A stretch of 64,000 bases of DNA, from positions 248,001 to 312,000 of the forward strand of contig NW_025944327.1 in assembly GCF_000764305.2 (NCBI RefSeq), in the 5' to 3' direction. The stretch's first letter is position 1; every line of letters begins with the position of its first letter. The stretch comes from Hyalella azteca (lineage: Eukaryota; Arthropoda; Malacostraca; Amphipoda; Hyalellidae). The position numbers and the translations under genes were made by a program. The notes beneath the pieces are model-generated. The model was not told where the DNA came from. It saw nothing but the letters and a program-made list of their open reading frames with translations, and searched no databases. This document shows, one piece after another, positions 34,201 to 49,200 of the stretch.

Positions 34201-37200
34201 GCTAAAATAACATGAATATTGAGAGAGGCTGGAATAACATGAATATTGAGTGTGGCATATATAACATGAATATTGGTTGTGGCATATATAACATGAATAT
34301 TGAGTGATGTTAAAATAACATGAATATTGAGTGATGTTAAATAACATGAATATTGAGTGATGTTAAAATAACATGTATATTGAGCGAGGCTAAAATAACA
34401 TGAAAGGCTCGCTTTGGAGGCCACTCTGATCCATGCGAGGCGCAAGCGGGAAGAGCATGAAAGTAACAAAAACGAGCATTGAAACTCGTGCATTTACAAG
34501 CAGTATACCTTGAGCCCAAGTTAAGTCCAATGAAGCGCTTTATCGTGGACATCGATGCAATGGGACTCAAGTGAGTCGTGCTTCTGACAACCCATTCTCT
34601 CAGACTCAATGCATTGAAATTTAGGTGGAAACAATTTTTTTTGTAATCATCCAGCCACCAAAGTTACAATCTTCGTCGAACGGAAGGTAAAGGGAGTATA
34701 TTACACATCGGCCAAAACTGCACTAGTAAACTCTACTTGGCCATATTTACTAAAAGAAATTGAAATAATTTCTATGTGTTGAGAAACATAATAAAGACAA
34801 TCAACCTTCTGCTAAAAATATCTGTACAAAAATGACGACTACGTGCCAAGGACACAGTATTAAGAACAGCGTTGCATGCAGTAAATGAGTCTTCAACATT
34901 ACAGAGATTAAGCCGTTTAAGTGCCAAAACTTTCCAGCTGTAGCCACAAAACGCTCAAACGACTGTTTGCGAGTCGGTTGTTTAAAAGGCAACTTCACAG
35001 AAGCAAATTTATATTAAAAGAGAACTATGATGATTCCTACACGCTGCGAATTAGGATCCAAAGGAATTCGCTATTGAATGTATCCATGCACACATACCTA
35101 TATAAACATAATTGGGGACGTGAAAATCATTCTATTAATACATGCTACGTGATGCCATTCCATTCACTATGGCTCGCAAAACGCGATAAAGGCAACAGAG
35201 AAGAAAATAACAGACGCACGCCCTTTAATTAAAGCAAAACAGACTTCATCTCTCTCCAGCAGAGCGAGTGATGCAACGAGCGGCACATGCACACACAGGA
35301 AGCTCACTCTTACCTGATACCTTGAGTGCTTCACAAGTAAATAACAACTAATAATAATCAAATAACAAGTAAATAACGCGGTGTACGCAGTGATCAACTG
35401 AACGCGCGTGTTCACGTGAAGAACACACGTGGGCACGCACGTTGTAACCGTTGGTTAATAAATTAAGCACTACCTTAAATAATACTTTTTTGCCACGATT
35501 GCATAAAGGCATTCATGGTGATTGACTTGTTATTTGACTCTGTTTGAGCGCAGTTACGTAGATATTTCGATGCGCTTAAATTTATCCTGTAACCGAATAA
35601 CTGTAACCAAAGAACCCCGCATTTCTGAGGTCAAACTTTCAGTAATTAATTAAAGGTAAATGTAAATCCTGCGAATCACAAGCTCGCTTATCGAAATTAT
35701 AATTATGCGTAATATTTGTATTTTTTCGAGTATATGTCCACATAACAATTCCAACTCCAGCACTTAAGTTTCAGCCAGCACATGATTTATTCAACAATTC
35801 GCAAGGCATATAAACCTATACCAAAGAAAGCCTTGTAAGGCAAACAGATTAAACTGATATGGGGGCAGGGGGTCTATTTATGCATTTACGGGATCAGTTA
35901 ACTGGTGGATGCTACAAATGCATTGCAGTCGTTGTTCATTACAAGGCAAGGTAGACATGATACGTTCAGCCCCAATATAGATAGATGCCCTTTATTCAAT
36001 AACTCGGTACATTGGTAAGTAAGCAAGGCGAGCTGTGTGACGATAAGATGTTCGTCATACAGCTCGCCTTGCTCCATTTTTAAGTTGAGACTCGGTAGAC
36101 AACTTAGTATCTGTTATAGGCTGAAATTCTATTACACGACTAAATCACATTTATCGCTCGCATGCATTTAAATCTAAACAAGTAAAAGACGTAGATTTAC
36201 TTGTATGCGCGTCCATTTAAAATGCATCCTCTAAATATTATTCAACTATTGGAGTGTGTAACGCAAACCGATCGTTCGTTGCCGGGATAAACCCCCTCAC
36301 TTATTTAGCCGACCAAGAATCAAATATTCCACTACCCGGAACAGGCAAAAATTCGTAGAAATAAGCGTGTGCGAGTATGGTATTATATTATACATACATT
36401 ATAAGTAATATTGAATCAAAGTATTGTTGCAAATGATAACAGTGAGCAATTCAAAGCCATATGATGCAAATACTCGATGCAAAACATACGAATTGTTAAT
36501 TATAATGCGTTTCTGAAGAGATCACAAGAAGAGTCTATATGAGAAGCGCATGACTCATCATATCTCAAGCATAAACACACCATGTAGGGGTGATTCCATA
36601 GATTATTTTTAGGCTGATGTGAAGCACGTACCCCCACAAGGTATAAAATAAAATCAGGGAGTTAGTGAACTGCAATTAGGATAAAATGCACACTTTCTAC
36701 TACTGCTGCTATTATGAACATAAACTCTATTAGGTTTATACATTACGATTATAATTAGGCTCGTAAAACTAAAAACGACTACATCAGTTTCAGTAGTTGA
36801 GGCTCAATAAGTTTAACTCTTACATGAGCATCTTAATACATTCCCTACTTGTAACTAATGGAACTTCAACAAAAAAAAGCACAACGATCAACATTGAATA
36901 GCATGCTTTTATATAGTTACATCTCACCAGGCATCTGATGTTAAACTGACGTTGATTCAACGTATTTCCAACGAAATCAACTCTTAGTCAACTTGTTTTA
37001 ATCAACTAATGAACAACATAATGAATTAATTTGTTTCGATCAACTAATCAACGTCACATGCCTTTAGGGTTAGACGTTGGCTGAGCATGACTAGGAAAGT
37101 TAGAAGCAAGACGGAGCATGGAGCTGAGCTGCACCGAGCGCAGACTGCTGGATCCTAGCTAGTGCAGGAATGCGAGATGGCTGCCACTCAACACAATGAT

Positions 37201-40200
37201 GAGTCATATCGTACAAAATGATGCACTATCCTAAAAAAATATGCACCTGCCGTGAGCGGACGTGGCACTTATAGGTTCTCCAGCTGGACCAAACTGGGTC
37301 AGGAAGACCAACACAATTACAATAAGTATCCTTAGTATCCTTAGTATTTGTTTGGGACATAGCAGTCCCAGGCCACGATGGATCGCCGCCTCTGATTATC
37401 GTTCATATATGCCATATTGTATGGCTATTTGGACAATGACCTGCAAATTTTTTAGATTGTTATTTCTTGCTCCGTTGAACTCCATTGCACTCCAAAGCGT
37501 CATACGCTACACGCGTCCACAAATCACACAACAGACTGAGCCTCAGGAGTTGAACATTATGTTTAAATCACACAGCTAAGATATGAAGTGAAAAGTGCAA
37601 CGAAAGCGCAGAAACACTAAATTACAAGGTGCACAGACGGACAACTAACAAACAAACACTCAAACATACAAACGTAGACCGCAGAGCACACAAAACACGT
37701 ACGACCCGCATAAACACACGAATGTGCATGAGCACAGCACAAACACACAAACATACAAACGTGCATCCGCACAGCACAAACACACAAACGGGCATACGCA
37801 CAGCACAAACACACAAACATACAAACGTGCATCTGCACAACACAAACACACAAACGTGAATACGCACAGCACAAACATACAAACACACAAACGTACATAC
37901 GCACAGCACAAACACACACACACACACACGCCTATACGCATTGCAGGCCATCACACACCAGCGAGACCCGGATGACGATGCAGGTTTTCGCGCGCCGTTG
38001 AGGTCACAGCAACTGGCGTTGGTCAGTTTCCAAAACTTTTTTACTAGCAAATTGGGTTTGTCTTCGGCCACATACTAATCTTCAAGCATGCGGAAATCCC
38101 CGGTCGCCTGAACGACCGATAAGTAAAAGGAAAATAATAGCCTTAATATGCACGACACTCCAGCAATTCTCAGAAATAGCGAGGCTACCACGAAGCGGTT
38201 TCGGTAGGCAGATAATAGCAGTTAGGGTCGCTCCACACCATGTTACGTTAAATATATTCAAACTATTCATTTTTGGGCATACTATTGCAATTTTATGACG
38301 TCATAATTACGAGTAAGTGCCGTACCGTACTCGGGATATTCAACTATTTATTTCTGGACACACTATTGCAACTTTATGACGCAATATTACGAGTAAATAC
38401 TCGGGGTATCGAGCTATTTATTTCTAGATGCACTTTTGCGGTAAGAGCCAGCATGTGGTAATCCATTATCACAATTCACGCAGTAGACATCAATAGAGCG
38501 TTCGAAGAAGAATAAATCTTTTCAGTGATTTAGGCAGAGAGGGAAAGAAACAACATGCAGAGGATATGAAGACAAAACTCGAAACGGATTGAAGAATAGA
38601 CGGATCTCAAAACATGTTTCTCCAGAAGCATCGCAACTCAGGTGAGCTTTTACTGAGCCACACGGAAGTACCGGCTAAACCAACGTGTATTTCAGGCACG
38701 AATAGCATTATTATGGATAGGATGGCTTCAGTGGCGAAGACTAAATCCACCTCTGACAGACTTGAATCTTAGGTAGGAATGCCAATATGATCAACGGTAC
38801 AAATGGTCTTGCATGATCGATGCATTTTTTTAAACCTAAGGATTTAATTCAGTTCGGTAGGAATATCATGGCAATAAATTTAATACAAGCGCTAGCGAAT
38901 GCTATAAAGGTTTGATTACCATAGCAAATGAATTAGACTTACTGGTAGGAATAGCGTCGCGATATGACAGACTGATGCACAAACGTAAGTAAGATGGTCA
39001 AGATACGCAGAGCACGAAGCCATATGACAATGAATGATCGAAAATGCCTTACGAAAATGGGTCTTTTATACCATAGGTATTCAAGAGCAATTTTCTATGG
39101 CCACCTATAATACATCATCGTTAACGATAAAGCAGTACCGGTAATAGAATATCAGATGGAGCATAATGTGTGAAGGTTACTTTGAGGTCATGCCTCAGTC
39201 ACATGTCTGGTTTGTCTGCATTGAGAGACCGAAAAAGTTAAAGGAGAGAAGACCCTTATTGAAAATTATGATTGCTTCATCCGTGGCCAATCATTAACTA
39301 AATAATTTTCACGTATTGAACGGTTAAAATTACGGATTAGGACACCATAAATTTTTCTTCGGGATAACCGAATATAGGTGAAAAATAAATAGGATAAATC
39401 TGGGTTATACGTAACGCACTTAATTGCATTCAGAACAAGAGCTCAACAGATATTATTATTATTATATATAGCGGGAAATTTTATCAGAACGAAAAGGATC
39501 CGAGAGTGCAAGTTATTTCATATTGGATTACATTAGAAAACTTTAATGGCATCGTTGGCGAAGGTAAAATTTTTTAGAGAATGACATGCGAAGGTCATAA
39601 GGGCATATATATAAATGCTGGTCCCTGACCTTGAGACTTCCAGTCAGCATGGAATGTTTGGGAAGAAAATTATTTGCCATGAAAGTAATTATCAATAAAT
39701 AATTTAATATAGGATCTTCTCGAGATTTTGAATGTGCCTAACGTCAAAATCGAATAGTTAACAAGAAATGTGTAATCCAAGTTGGTAGTTCTGAGAAATT
39801 CACATCACGCTTAATTTAATTAAAAGAAATATACCTGAATAAATAAATAAAAAGTGATAAAATAATTTAAAACATTACTTGCGCTCAATCTCTTTCATTA
39901 CCTTGAGCAATATTACCGATGACTTCAGCGCAAACTTCACGAGATCGGATTGATGATGAGTCCGTATTTCGAAAACTTGAAGCAATACTGAGCTTTTCAT
40001 CCACTGAGTGTTCAGAGCCAGCGTTCCATTTACACAGCGAGCCACTTTCACTGGTTGACGCTGAGTCCAGGAAGGCCACGTGACGACAAATTGAACCTGT
40101 TCGAAAATTTGAAGCAATACTGAGCTTTTCATCCACTGACTGATCAGAGCCAGCGTTCCATTCACACAGCGAGCCACTTTCACTGGTTGACGCTGAGTCC

Positions 40201-43200
40201 ACGAAGGCCACGTGACGACAAATTGAACTTGCAGACGATGGAAATATTCTCGTAGTAGACGACGTTTCCGAGTTATTTAGAACCACACCTCCAGGCTGGG
40301 ATTCATCGAGCGGTGCACAGGAGTCGTTAAACTCGGGAAGATGTCCGCCGTTTGGTTGTAGCTCTGATACAGTTATGCGCGCATCCAAGCGCTTTGAATC
40401 GCTGAGGCGTTCGGGATTAGTTTCGTTCGTTTTGAGATGAAGTGAAGAACACGTGAAAGAACTACTGAAGTCCTGATTAGAAGCTAGAGATTGTGAAGAG
40501 GCAAGCGCGGTGACATAGCTGTCAGAACAGCTGACGGTGTCGTCAGATGTATTTAAATCTATTGAAAAAACAAACCGCGGAGATTTATCACTCTCGTTAA
40601 TATTGTCCTCAGTTCCTGCTAGAAATTTAGCTGGCTTAGTATTAATCGATGTGTGGGCTTGATGCCGACAACTGATCCATCGTGAGGATTCACGTAATCG
40701 TTTGGCCCGCTCATATTCCATGGAACGTTTAACGATATTAGAAATATCAGAGTGCACTGTGCGATAACTTCGGAAATTTGGCCTCAAAACCCTTTTCTTG
40801 ATAGGAAGTTTAGAATACAAACTTGATGAGCTAAGTTGACGGATCCGTTTTTTCCTAGCATTCCAGCCACGCGTGAAATCCTGATCAGTGTTGATAATCC
40901 AGGAGGTATTATGGCACATACTGACTGTGTCGCGGTGGGCGTTCTCAGCGACCGCTTCACTGCACAACACTTCGTGTTCAGGGGGCGGCACTTCAATGGA
41001 CGTCTGTTCAGAGGGGCACTGTTGTTCATTGCGATGCTTTACAGAATTTCTTTTTACGGCGGATAAAGGAAATTTGTGGCGTCTGGAAGGACGGCGACGA
41101 CTGCTCCGTTTCCCAGCATAGAGAGAAGGATCACTGAATTTTCTGAAGTGGCTGGTATCTTTGGCTCTCCAGCCTCGGTCTGTGTTGGGCTCGAGGTTAC
41201 CAATCCAGGAGCAGTTGCAGCGAACACTGTGATTGCTCACACGTCGCCGTAAAGGTCTTAACTTATTTGGGTTGGTATCAGCAACACACTTATCGTCATC
41301 TTCGAAGGCTAACACGAAGTTGTTCACTAGTACGAATGGAACAGTCCAATGTTCAATCGTGGTGCCAGATGTATTTCTAGATCGAGATTCATTGTCTAAA
41401 TTTTGTTTAGCAAGAGCTTGATGATCTTGTAGAGATTGCTGATAGTTGAGGTGACCTGATGAGACTTCGTTTGCGGGAATGACACTTATATTCGAGTTAT
41501 CCGAAATGGTGGAGTTAGCAGCATGCGACTCGCTGAGTGATTCAACAAATGACCCGTAGTTCGACGGTAAATTCTCATCCAGCGTCTTCCCAGTTTCGCT
41601 TATCACGGAATCCTCAGGAGGCGACGAAACGACTGAAGTAGTTTGACAATAACTCGACGTGATCGCATCGGAGTGAGAGTCTAGCGATACAGCAGGCGTG
41701 ACAAGCAATCTGTTATCAATTGATGCCTCAGCACGCACCTCTACAGCAGCAGATGATGACTCATCTTTAGAAGCAGACTCACTTCTGTATCTGACATCTT
41801 GTGAATTACACGCACGTTCTCCAGTTAGGACTAAAGCCGATGTAGAATAGACTTCCTTGGAAGTCACGTAATTTTGATACTCGTCACTGGTAGGAAGTGG
41901 ATCATAGACAGTTTTTACGGATGCATCAGTCTTATGACCTACAACAGGATCTTCGTTCAGTCTGGCAGACGTGGCAAAGTCAACACGATTTTCTGATAAA
42001 TTAACATCATTTGATATTTTTTGGCGTTTACTAAACGATCTTCTGAGAATTCGTCGAGACCAAGATAAAGGATTCTTGCGCGAAAATGTAGAAGGTTCTC
42101 TTTCAGCAACAGCGGACGTTTGTTCTTCCGAGGCGAGTACGGAGTCAGTACCGGCGATGTTTGTGGTCTGTTCATCTTTGGTTGGAACAACGTCACCTTC
42201 TTTCTGACGCCGAAACGATCGTCTTGACAAGCTTTGCCGAAACCTATTCCACCGTTTCAATAGATCCCCCATACTGTTGATCTTCTGTGAGTCTAGCATC
42301 CAGGCGAAACTTGTATCCAAAAAGCGTACCTTCTACATGAGGCATCCATCACAGTGAACATCCTTGCACGGATATATCCTGATGCAAGCAATTGTTAAAC
42401 ATGACGTCAGTTGAAGTAACAATAACCAATTGAAATTAAACCCCAATATGATTGTATCTAAACAACATGCAGCGTGCAGAGTCCACCTACTGCGGTAAAA
42501 ATTCACCAATAATAGCACGAAAATTTTCTGAGATTGAAGCGCACTTCCGAGAACCACCTACAACGAGACACAAAAGTCAACTGGGTCCAAAAAGAAACGA
42601 GAAATTTTATCGGCAGCTAAAGTGGTTAAGGTTTATCAGCGACAACGGACCTTATCAGAAGGCAGGCAGCACAATGCTGTAGGACGCATCATGAATATAA
42701 AGCCAGTTAATCAATCATTCGATACTCTTATGCAACCAATACAAGCAATGGATCGAATACGTAACAGTGGAGCTCTACACCACACGCAATAAATCCGCTT
42801 GAAATTTGAAAATAAGCAAAGCCTTTTCATCAAACTTATAGTGGTGAAACTCGAGCTCACACAAGGAATATGGCGAACCTAAACTTCCTGGGTCGTGATT
42901 CATACAGTTTGGTAAACTAACAAAGAAAACTAAGAACATAGCGAAGAAACTCTTACCATATACTTATATATACAGCCATGTTCAGGAAATGGGGAACAAT
43001 TATATAAAGGAGTATCAGCTGTGGCCATGTGAGGGCTAATAATTGGCCGCTCTAAAATAATCCTGCATTTTAAAACAAGTACCGTAGTAGAAATCATAGC
43101 TTATGAACGTAAATCACTAAACATAAATCATACCAAGCGACATAACATGTCTTAATTCGCCAGTTATTTCGGCATTTCTCAAACAAAGGTGCAAGAACAT

Positions 43201-46200
43201 ACGACCAATGACGAGTCATAGATTGATAAGGAATTGTAGTAAATTAGGCCGCGCAGAGTATAACTTATCAGTAGATTTCACACATAATAAAAGACAATAA
43301 TAACAAACGCTGCGATGATTACCTAGCATTGCAAAATTTAACGTCGACAGCAAACTTCAGCATTCAACGTATCATTGGTCAGCCTTTATTTCGTGTCTGA
43401 TTTAACTTTATGGGAAAAATAATAAAGCTTATCAATCTCCGATACACAAAAAAGTTCTATGTTACGGCACCAGAACAATAACAAGCATGATAATTTAGGG
43501 CTAAGGAAAACAACGAACTTGCCTCGATAACAATAAAGCATCAGAAATTGCTTGACAAATATACGGTAGTGCAACTGGCATTCGAAACATCAATGATGGA
43601 GTCCAAGTTTATATAATACACGTTTACGGGAGTCCGACGATGGCAGATGTAATTTCTGCCTAGAAATTTTTTCACATTGAAAAAAGGCCATGTACGTAAT
43701 TTCTGAATAGAAGTTTTTCATATTGATAAAATGCCATGTACGTAATTTTTGCCTAGAAGTTTTTTCATACCTATTGAAAAAAGGCCATGTACGTAATTTC
43801 TGAATAGAAGTTTTTCATATTGAAAATAGGCCATGTATGTAATTTTTGCCTAGAAGTTTTTCCATATTGAAAAAAAGGTAATGTACGTAATTTCTAAGCC
43901 TAGTAGGTATTCATTATTCTGTAATCAAACGCTTTTTTGTTTAAAATTATGCTTCATTGATTTAAATTTGAGGCCTGCGGCTGAAACCACAGCATATATT
44001 TATATTCTGTATTCATATCTTATAAATTTGTTCAACTGTTTATTCATGTTTTTTCATTCTATAATTACTTTCGGGTTCGTTGGATGGTACTGTACTTATT
44101 CCTGATCACTTTCTTTGTAATAATCTTATCAATCTCTTATCGTTTGAACACGCATAATCTATATAAACGCAAAAGAAAAGATGACAAAACAAGGCCGATA
44201 CTATTTTATACATCAATAGCAGCATGTGAACGACTCTCTCGGTCTAATTTGCTCACTCTCAGCCATTAACCTTTATTCATGTGTCGAAAACCTAACACAT
44301 GCAGATACAGAAATGCTGGACCATTAATTATGTGTCCAGCATCGTCACACAGAAACACCAAAGCAGGACCTTTATCCTTGAGAAAAGGTATACTCAGTTA
44401 AAAAACAGCACCCTCCCACAACTATATACACAAATGCTGGACCATTAATCAAGTGTCCAGGATCGTTACACTGATACACCAATCCATACCTTCATCCTTG
44501 TGAAAAGGTATCCTCACAGGGTATAACACAGCACCCCCTACAACTATATAAACAAATGCCGTCGGAAAGCCCGGACTTGGCAGTCCAGAACTAAACCACA
44601 ATATCTACTCTATATCTGTAATGTAAGCCGGAGCTATAGTATGTAGTAGGCATGCGCTGCGTGGGCCTTCATACACAACCAACCCTGACATGCTGTCCAG
44701 ACGTGTTAATTACATGTCTGTCTTGCTCCTAGATAATTTATACAGGGGCTCGCGGGTGAAGCTAAGGCACACATAGATGAATAAGAAGAAATTTGTCCAA
44801 GATAATATAAGAAATGTATAAGTACGGAGTTCCTTAAGAACTAAAAGTGGTACTCATGGCAATTTAGAGCAATTGTAAGATTTCGCTATATTCCCCCCAC
44901 GTACGTAAAATGTCATTAAGGAGGGCCAACACCAAACAAATTGAGATTAGAAACAATTTGCGAATTAAACTGTATTAACCCTGCTAAGCATTATTACTGA
45001 GCAAAATTATTAATTACAGAACAATCTGATCTTTAAAATAATTCTGGGACAAAATTATAAAAGAGAATCACTGAGGAAGAACGAAATTTGTGAGTCAGTC
45101 AAGTTTATAATTGCTGAACTAAACTGACCATTTGGTCTTCCGCAATCTAGCATCATTTGTTTCCCATTAGATATCTACCCGAGCTATTTGCTGGAGTCGA
45201 ACACAGTATATGTTCAACATAGGATATTCAATAAGAGCTCTTCGTGGTTATTAGATACTTCCGACCGCTAGAGATACTTCCGAAGCAACCAAAAACACAC
45301 GGCACAATTCTACTCTATCCGGTTTGATAAAAATAATGGCAAGTACCGGTAATTTACACGGTTAACCCCTTTTGCAAGATTTTCAATTTTTAATCCTCAG
45401 TAGGTAACGCATTATATACATATATATGTGTGTAGATTGAATTGAAATAGAGATTTGCAAAATCAAGTTAGGTGACGTCTGCGTAAATGATTTATATGTT
45501 AAAACAAACGTCTGAGGAATGATTTCTAACACCAGGCAGCCTGCAAGCATTGCGTCACTAAATTATTCATCAGATTTCATGTAATTGATAACGGAGTATA
45601 TGAAACAAATGCAAAGCACAAAAATTTGCCGAGGACGGATGTCGCACTTGATAAAATGACATCAGATTGGGGGCAATAGAATTCAAGGCAATGGATCAAG
45701 GACGGTAAACAAAGAAGTGTAAATCGTCATGCCTGACTTGTCAAGTGGGTGAGACTTATATTTAATATATGCAGCCTCCGACGATAAATGTCAGCACTGG
45801 CGTTGAGTCTTTCGTGCCCTGATGATACGTAAATTTAAAACAAAACTAGTCTGTAAATACGAAGAAAATAACCGGACAATGAAACACATCACCACAATAA
45901 GTCTAGCATGCAAAACACATACATAAGTTAGTATTACACAATCTCTGAATGAAATTACATTCAAAAGACAAAGTAATTAACTAACATACGGTACTCATAA
46001 AGCTCTATCTATGACTTAATCACAATCACATGCCTGAACAACAAATACAGAGTGCTGAGTGATATGAATAAATACAAACTCACAACACATGGTAAACAAA
46101 CAAACATACACTTAAAAAAACAGTGTGTATATGCATGGACAAGCACACTTACACTACATGGTATTTATGCCAACACACACTCGACACACAGTTTATTAAA

Positions 46201-49200
46201 TACAATACGCCTCTGAATGCATACCTAAAAAATACTGTAAAAATATATTTTTAGCATGATTAGCCAACGCAGGAGTGAAATCCAAGAACCCAAAGCGAAG
46301 ACAATTATTTAAATTTTAACCCGGGATAACGAAAATTCACGTGGTAAATTAGAAAAGAATCGCTCAATTCAAATACACTAGACAAGTTTCCGAAGTTAAA
46401 TTGCACACAATTTTTTCTCAATCGTTAATAATAAATCTCACCAAAATTTAATTATTCTCACCGATTTGTTTCACTCATTTGTGGAGAAATTGTGGCAGGC
46501 TCTAGAGTTTCGGAAGATAATATCAAAACAGAGTGCAATTGAACGCACCGCTTAATTTACAAAATCTTATCCGTACAGACGAGGTGAATGATATTTGCAA
46601 TTTATCACCTTTACTGGTTTAGTTTATAGATGGCAAAGATGAACAGATTTACGATCAGGCAACTTCATTCCCCGAGACTGTGCAGCAGTTGCACGGAGCA
46701 TCTTCAAAATGGTGGGAATTTTTACCCTTCAGTATATGATGATGATCGCAGAGGAATAAGTTACTCATAACGTTAAAACGCCCACATTTATTTGATAAAC
46801 AAAAATATTTAAACGCTGTCCTCGCGGCTGTACCAGCAGCACAGCAGCAGTGCCCGAGGCTGTACCAGCAGCACAGCGGCAGTGCCCGGGGCTGTGCCAG
46901 CAGCACAGCGGCAGTGCCCGGGGCTGTGCCAGCAGTGCCAGCAGTGTCTGCAGGCACAGACATATCGATCGCAGCGCCAACAGAGGGAGACGGGAGCCGC
47001 CGACTCGCGCTGGTCACTTGTAATTATTCGCACCATACTTATGGTGACGTCATTATTATTCGCACCATACTTATGGTGACGTCATTATTATTCCCATAAT
47101 GATTAGTCTTAATAACACCATTATTGTTTATAATCGCACAATAAATAGTCATAATAGCCAATTATTACTCATGTTCGCACAATGAATAGTCATTATAGTA
47201 CAGTTATTATTCATAATTGCACAATAAATAGTCATAATCGCACAATCATTATTCATAATCGCACAATATATATAGTCATAATCATGATCACACAATCATA
47301 GGCTATAACTGCGCACCTATGGTCCATGATCATAATCATTAAACGCACTGAAGCAATCGTTGATCACAATCACCATCATTCTCCGTGATTGCGAAACCTT
47401 ATCCCGAAAAACCAATCGTCGTGATGATTGTCTGGCAATTGTAGACGAGACAGTGGCATGTTGTACCTAAGCACTCAGATAAGTTAATGGGTCATGTTGA
47501 CCGAATATATCACCCATTATAACCATTAATGATTCATAAATTAAAAATTAAATAAATAAAAAATAAATAAATAAACATAAATAAAAAATAAATTAAAAAT
47601 TAAAAGGGTCCAAATAGTTTCACACTTTCTAACCCATAATACGAGCAGAGAAAAGGCGTAGCACTGATACCTCTGATGCCGGCAAAACATAGGTCATTAT
47701 AACTCATAAATCGATGAAAAAGTATAGAAATAGTCAAATAGAAAAAAAAATAACTAAATTTTCGAATAATTAATTACCTCAGACTCCTGGAGGACTTCTG
47801 ATGACCAAGCAGGACATGCGTCTAAAGTCCCAGGAAAACAATGACCAATGAACTTAATATCACGAAACCAAAAATAGAGCATTAATTAAATTAAATCACC
47901 TTCATTCGAAGTAGTATATTACCTATATAAGTAGTATATTACCTATTACCATGCATACCTACGAAGCAAATATTTTTAGTAGGACAATAATCAGTAATTC
48001 TTCAACGATCACTTCATTGTACAGAAAATAGAGACAATTTCAAAATAATAACCGTATAATAATAAAAGTTCGTAGCAAACGTGTGTTAAACCCACAAAAT
48101 TGTAGCAAACGTTCTTTCAACTCATCAAGTTAATAGCAGACGATCTTTCAAACCATCAAGTTAATAGCAAAACGTTCGTTCAAACCAACAAGTTAGTAGC
48201 AAACGATCCTTCAAACCATCAAATTAATAGCAAACGTTCGTTCAAACTAGCAAGTTAATAGCAAACGATCTTTCAAACCATCAAATTAATAGCAAACGAT
48301 CTTTCAAACCATCAAATTAATAGCAAACGTTCGTTCAAACCAACAAGTCATTAGCAAACGTATATTCAAACGAACAAACATAGCAAGCTGGCAAATATTA
48401 AAGGTGCTTGTACAAGTCAAGTCACACTCGTATGATACAAGAAGTAACGGTGCTGAGGTCACCAACCTGGCCCATACTTCCAAAAAAAGTTAAGATCGTA
48501 AGTTCATCAGCCAATCATTGACGGTCTTTCGAGCAAAATCCACCAATCATAGACAAGAAAATAGAGCGTAAGTACTTACGTTCACTTAGCGAATTTTGAA
48601 AGTATGGCCCCAGAGCAGCGTTTGTAACGCTCCACGCAGCGACCGATTGATGTATGTCTCTGATGAACGCATGGGAACAGTGAGCGAGTGCTACGCGCTT
48701 CCTGTTCAAAGATATATGCCGCTACACTGACGATGATACACTACAACAAATTATTAGAATAATTAGGGAAAAAGTAATTACTTTATACAAGCTTGATTGA
48801 AGACCAGGGAATGTTTTATGAAAAAGTTTCTTGTTCCAAAAAATTAATGTATCATGTGATCTAAATAGTGGCACACTTAATACGGGTGGTGCAGATATAC
48901 GACCTTTTGCCGGGTCAAATTGGGTCAAGATGACCCACAAGAGAGGACAAAGAGCACCGCAATGTGGACAAAATCTCACTGATTTTTCTGAGTGCCAACT
49001 CGTTATCAGTGATTTCTTTGGGCATGATTCATTTTCTTACGAACACCGCATTGAAACGTCCAATAATTGGAGTAATACGAAACACGAATAGAAAAGTACA
49101 AATTGTATGATAACAAAATTTAAAACTGACGCTTTGCGATATGCAGGTAAGATAATTTTTTTCGGGCATCAGGTCAAACAACATTTTGGTGGCGAAGCTA

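Noticed and set aside
37617..38071. Cys/Val-rich ORFs and His/Thr/Asn ORFs
   Set aside because: Products of the CA-rich array; the adjoining open segment at 37960-38070 begins with GTG, not ATG, and is too short to support.
40784..41029. Several ORFs inside 39885-42299 on both strands
   Set aside because: Shadows of the long ORF in other frames.
42299..42320. Upstream start of the long ORF at 42320
   Set aside because: The codon there is TTG; the first ATG after the in-frame TAG is at 42299.
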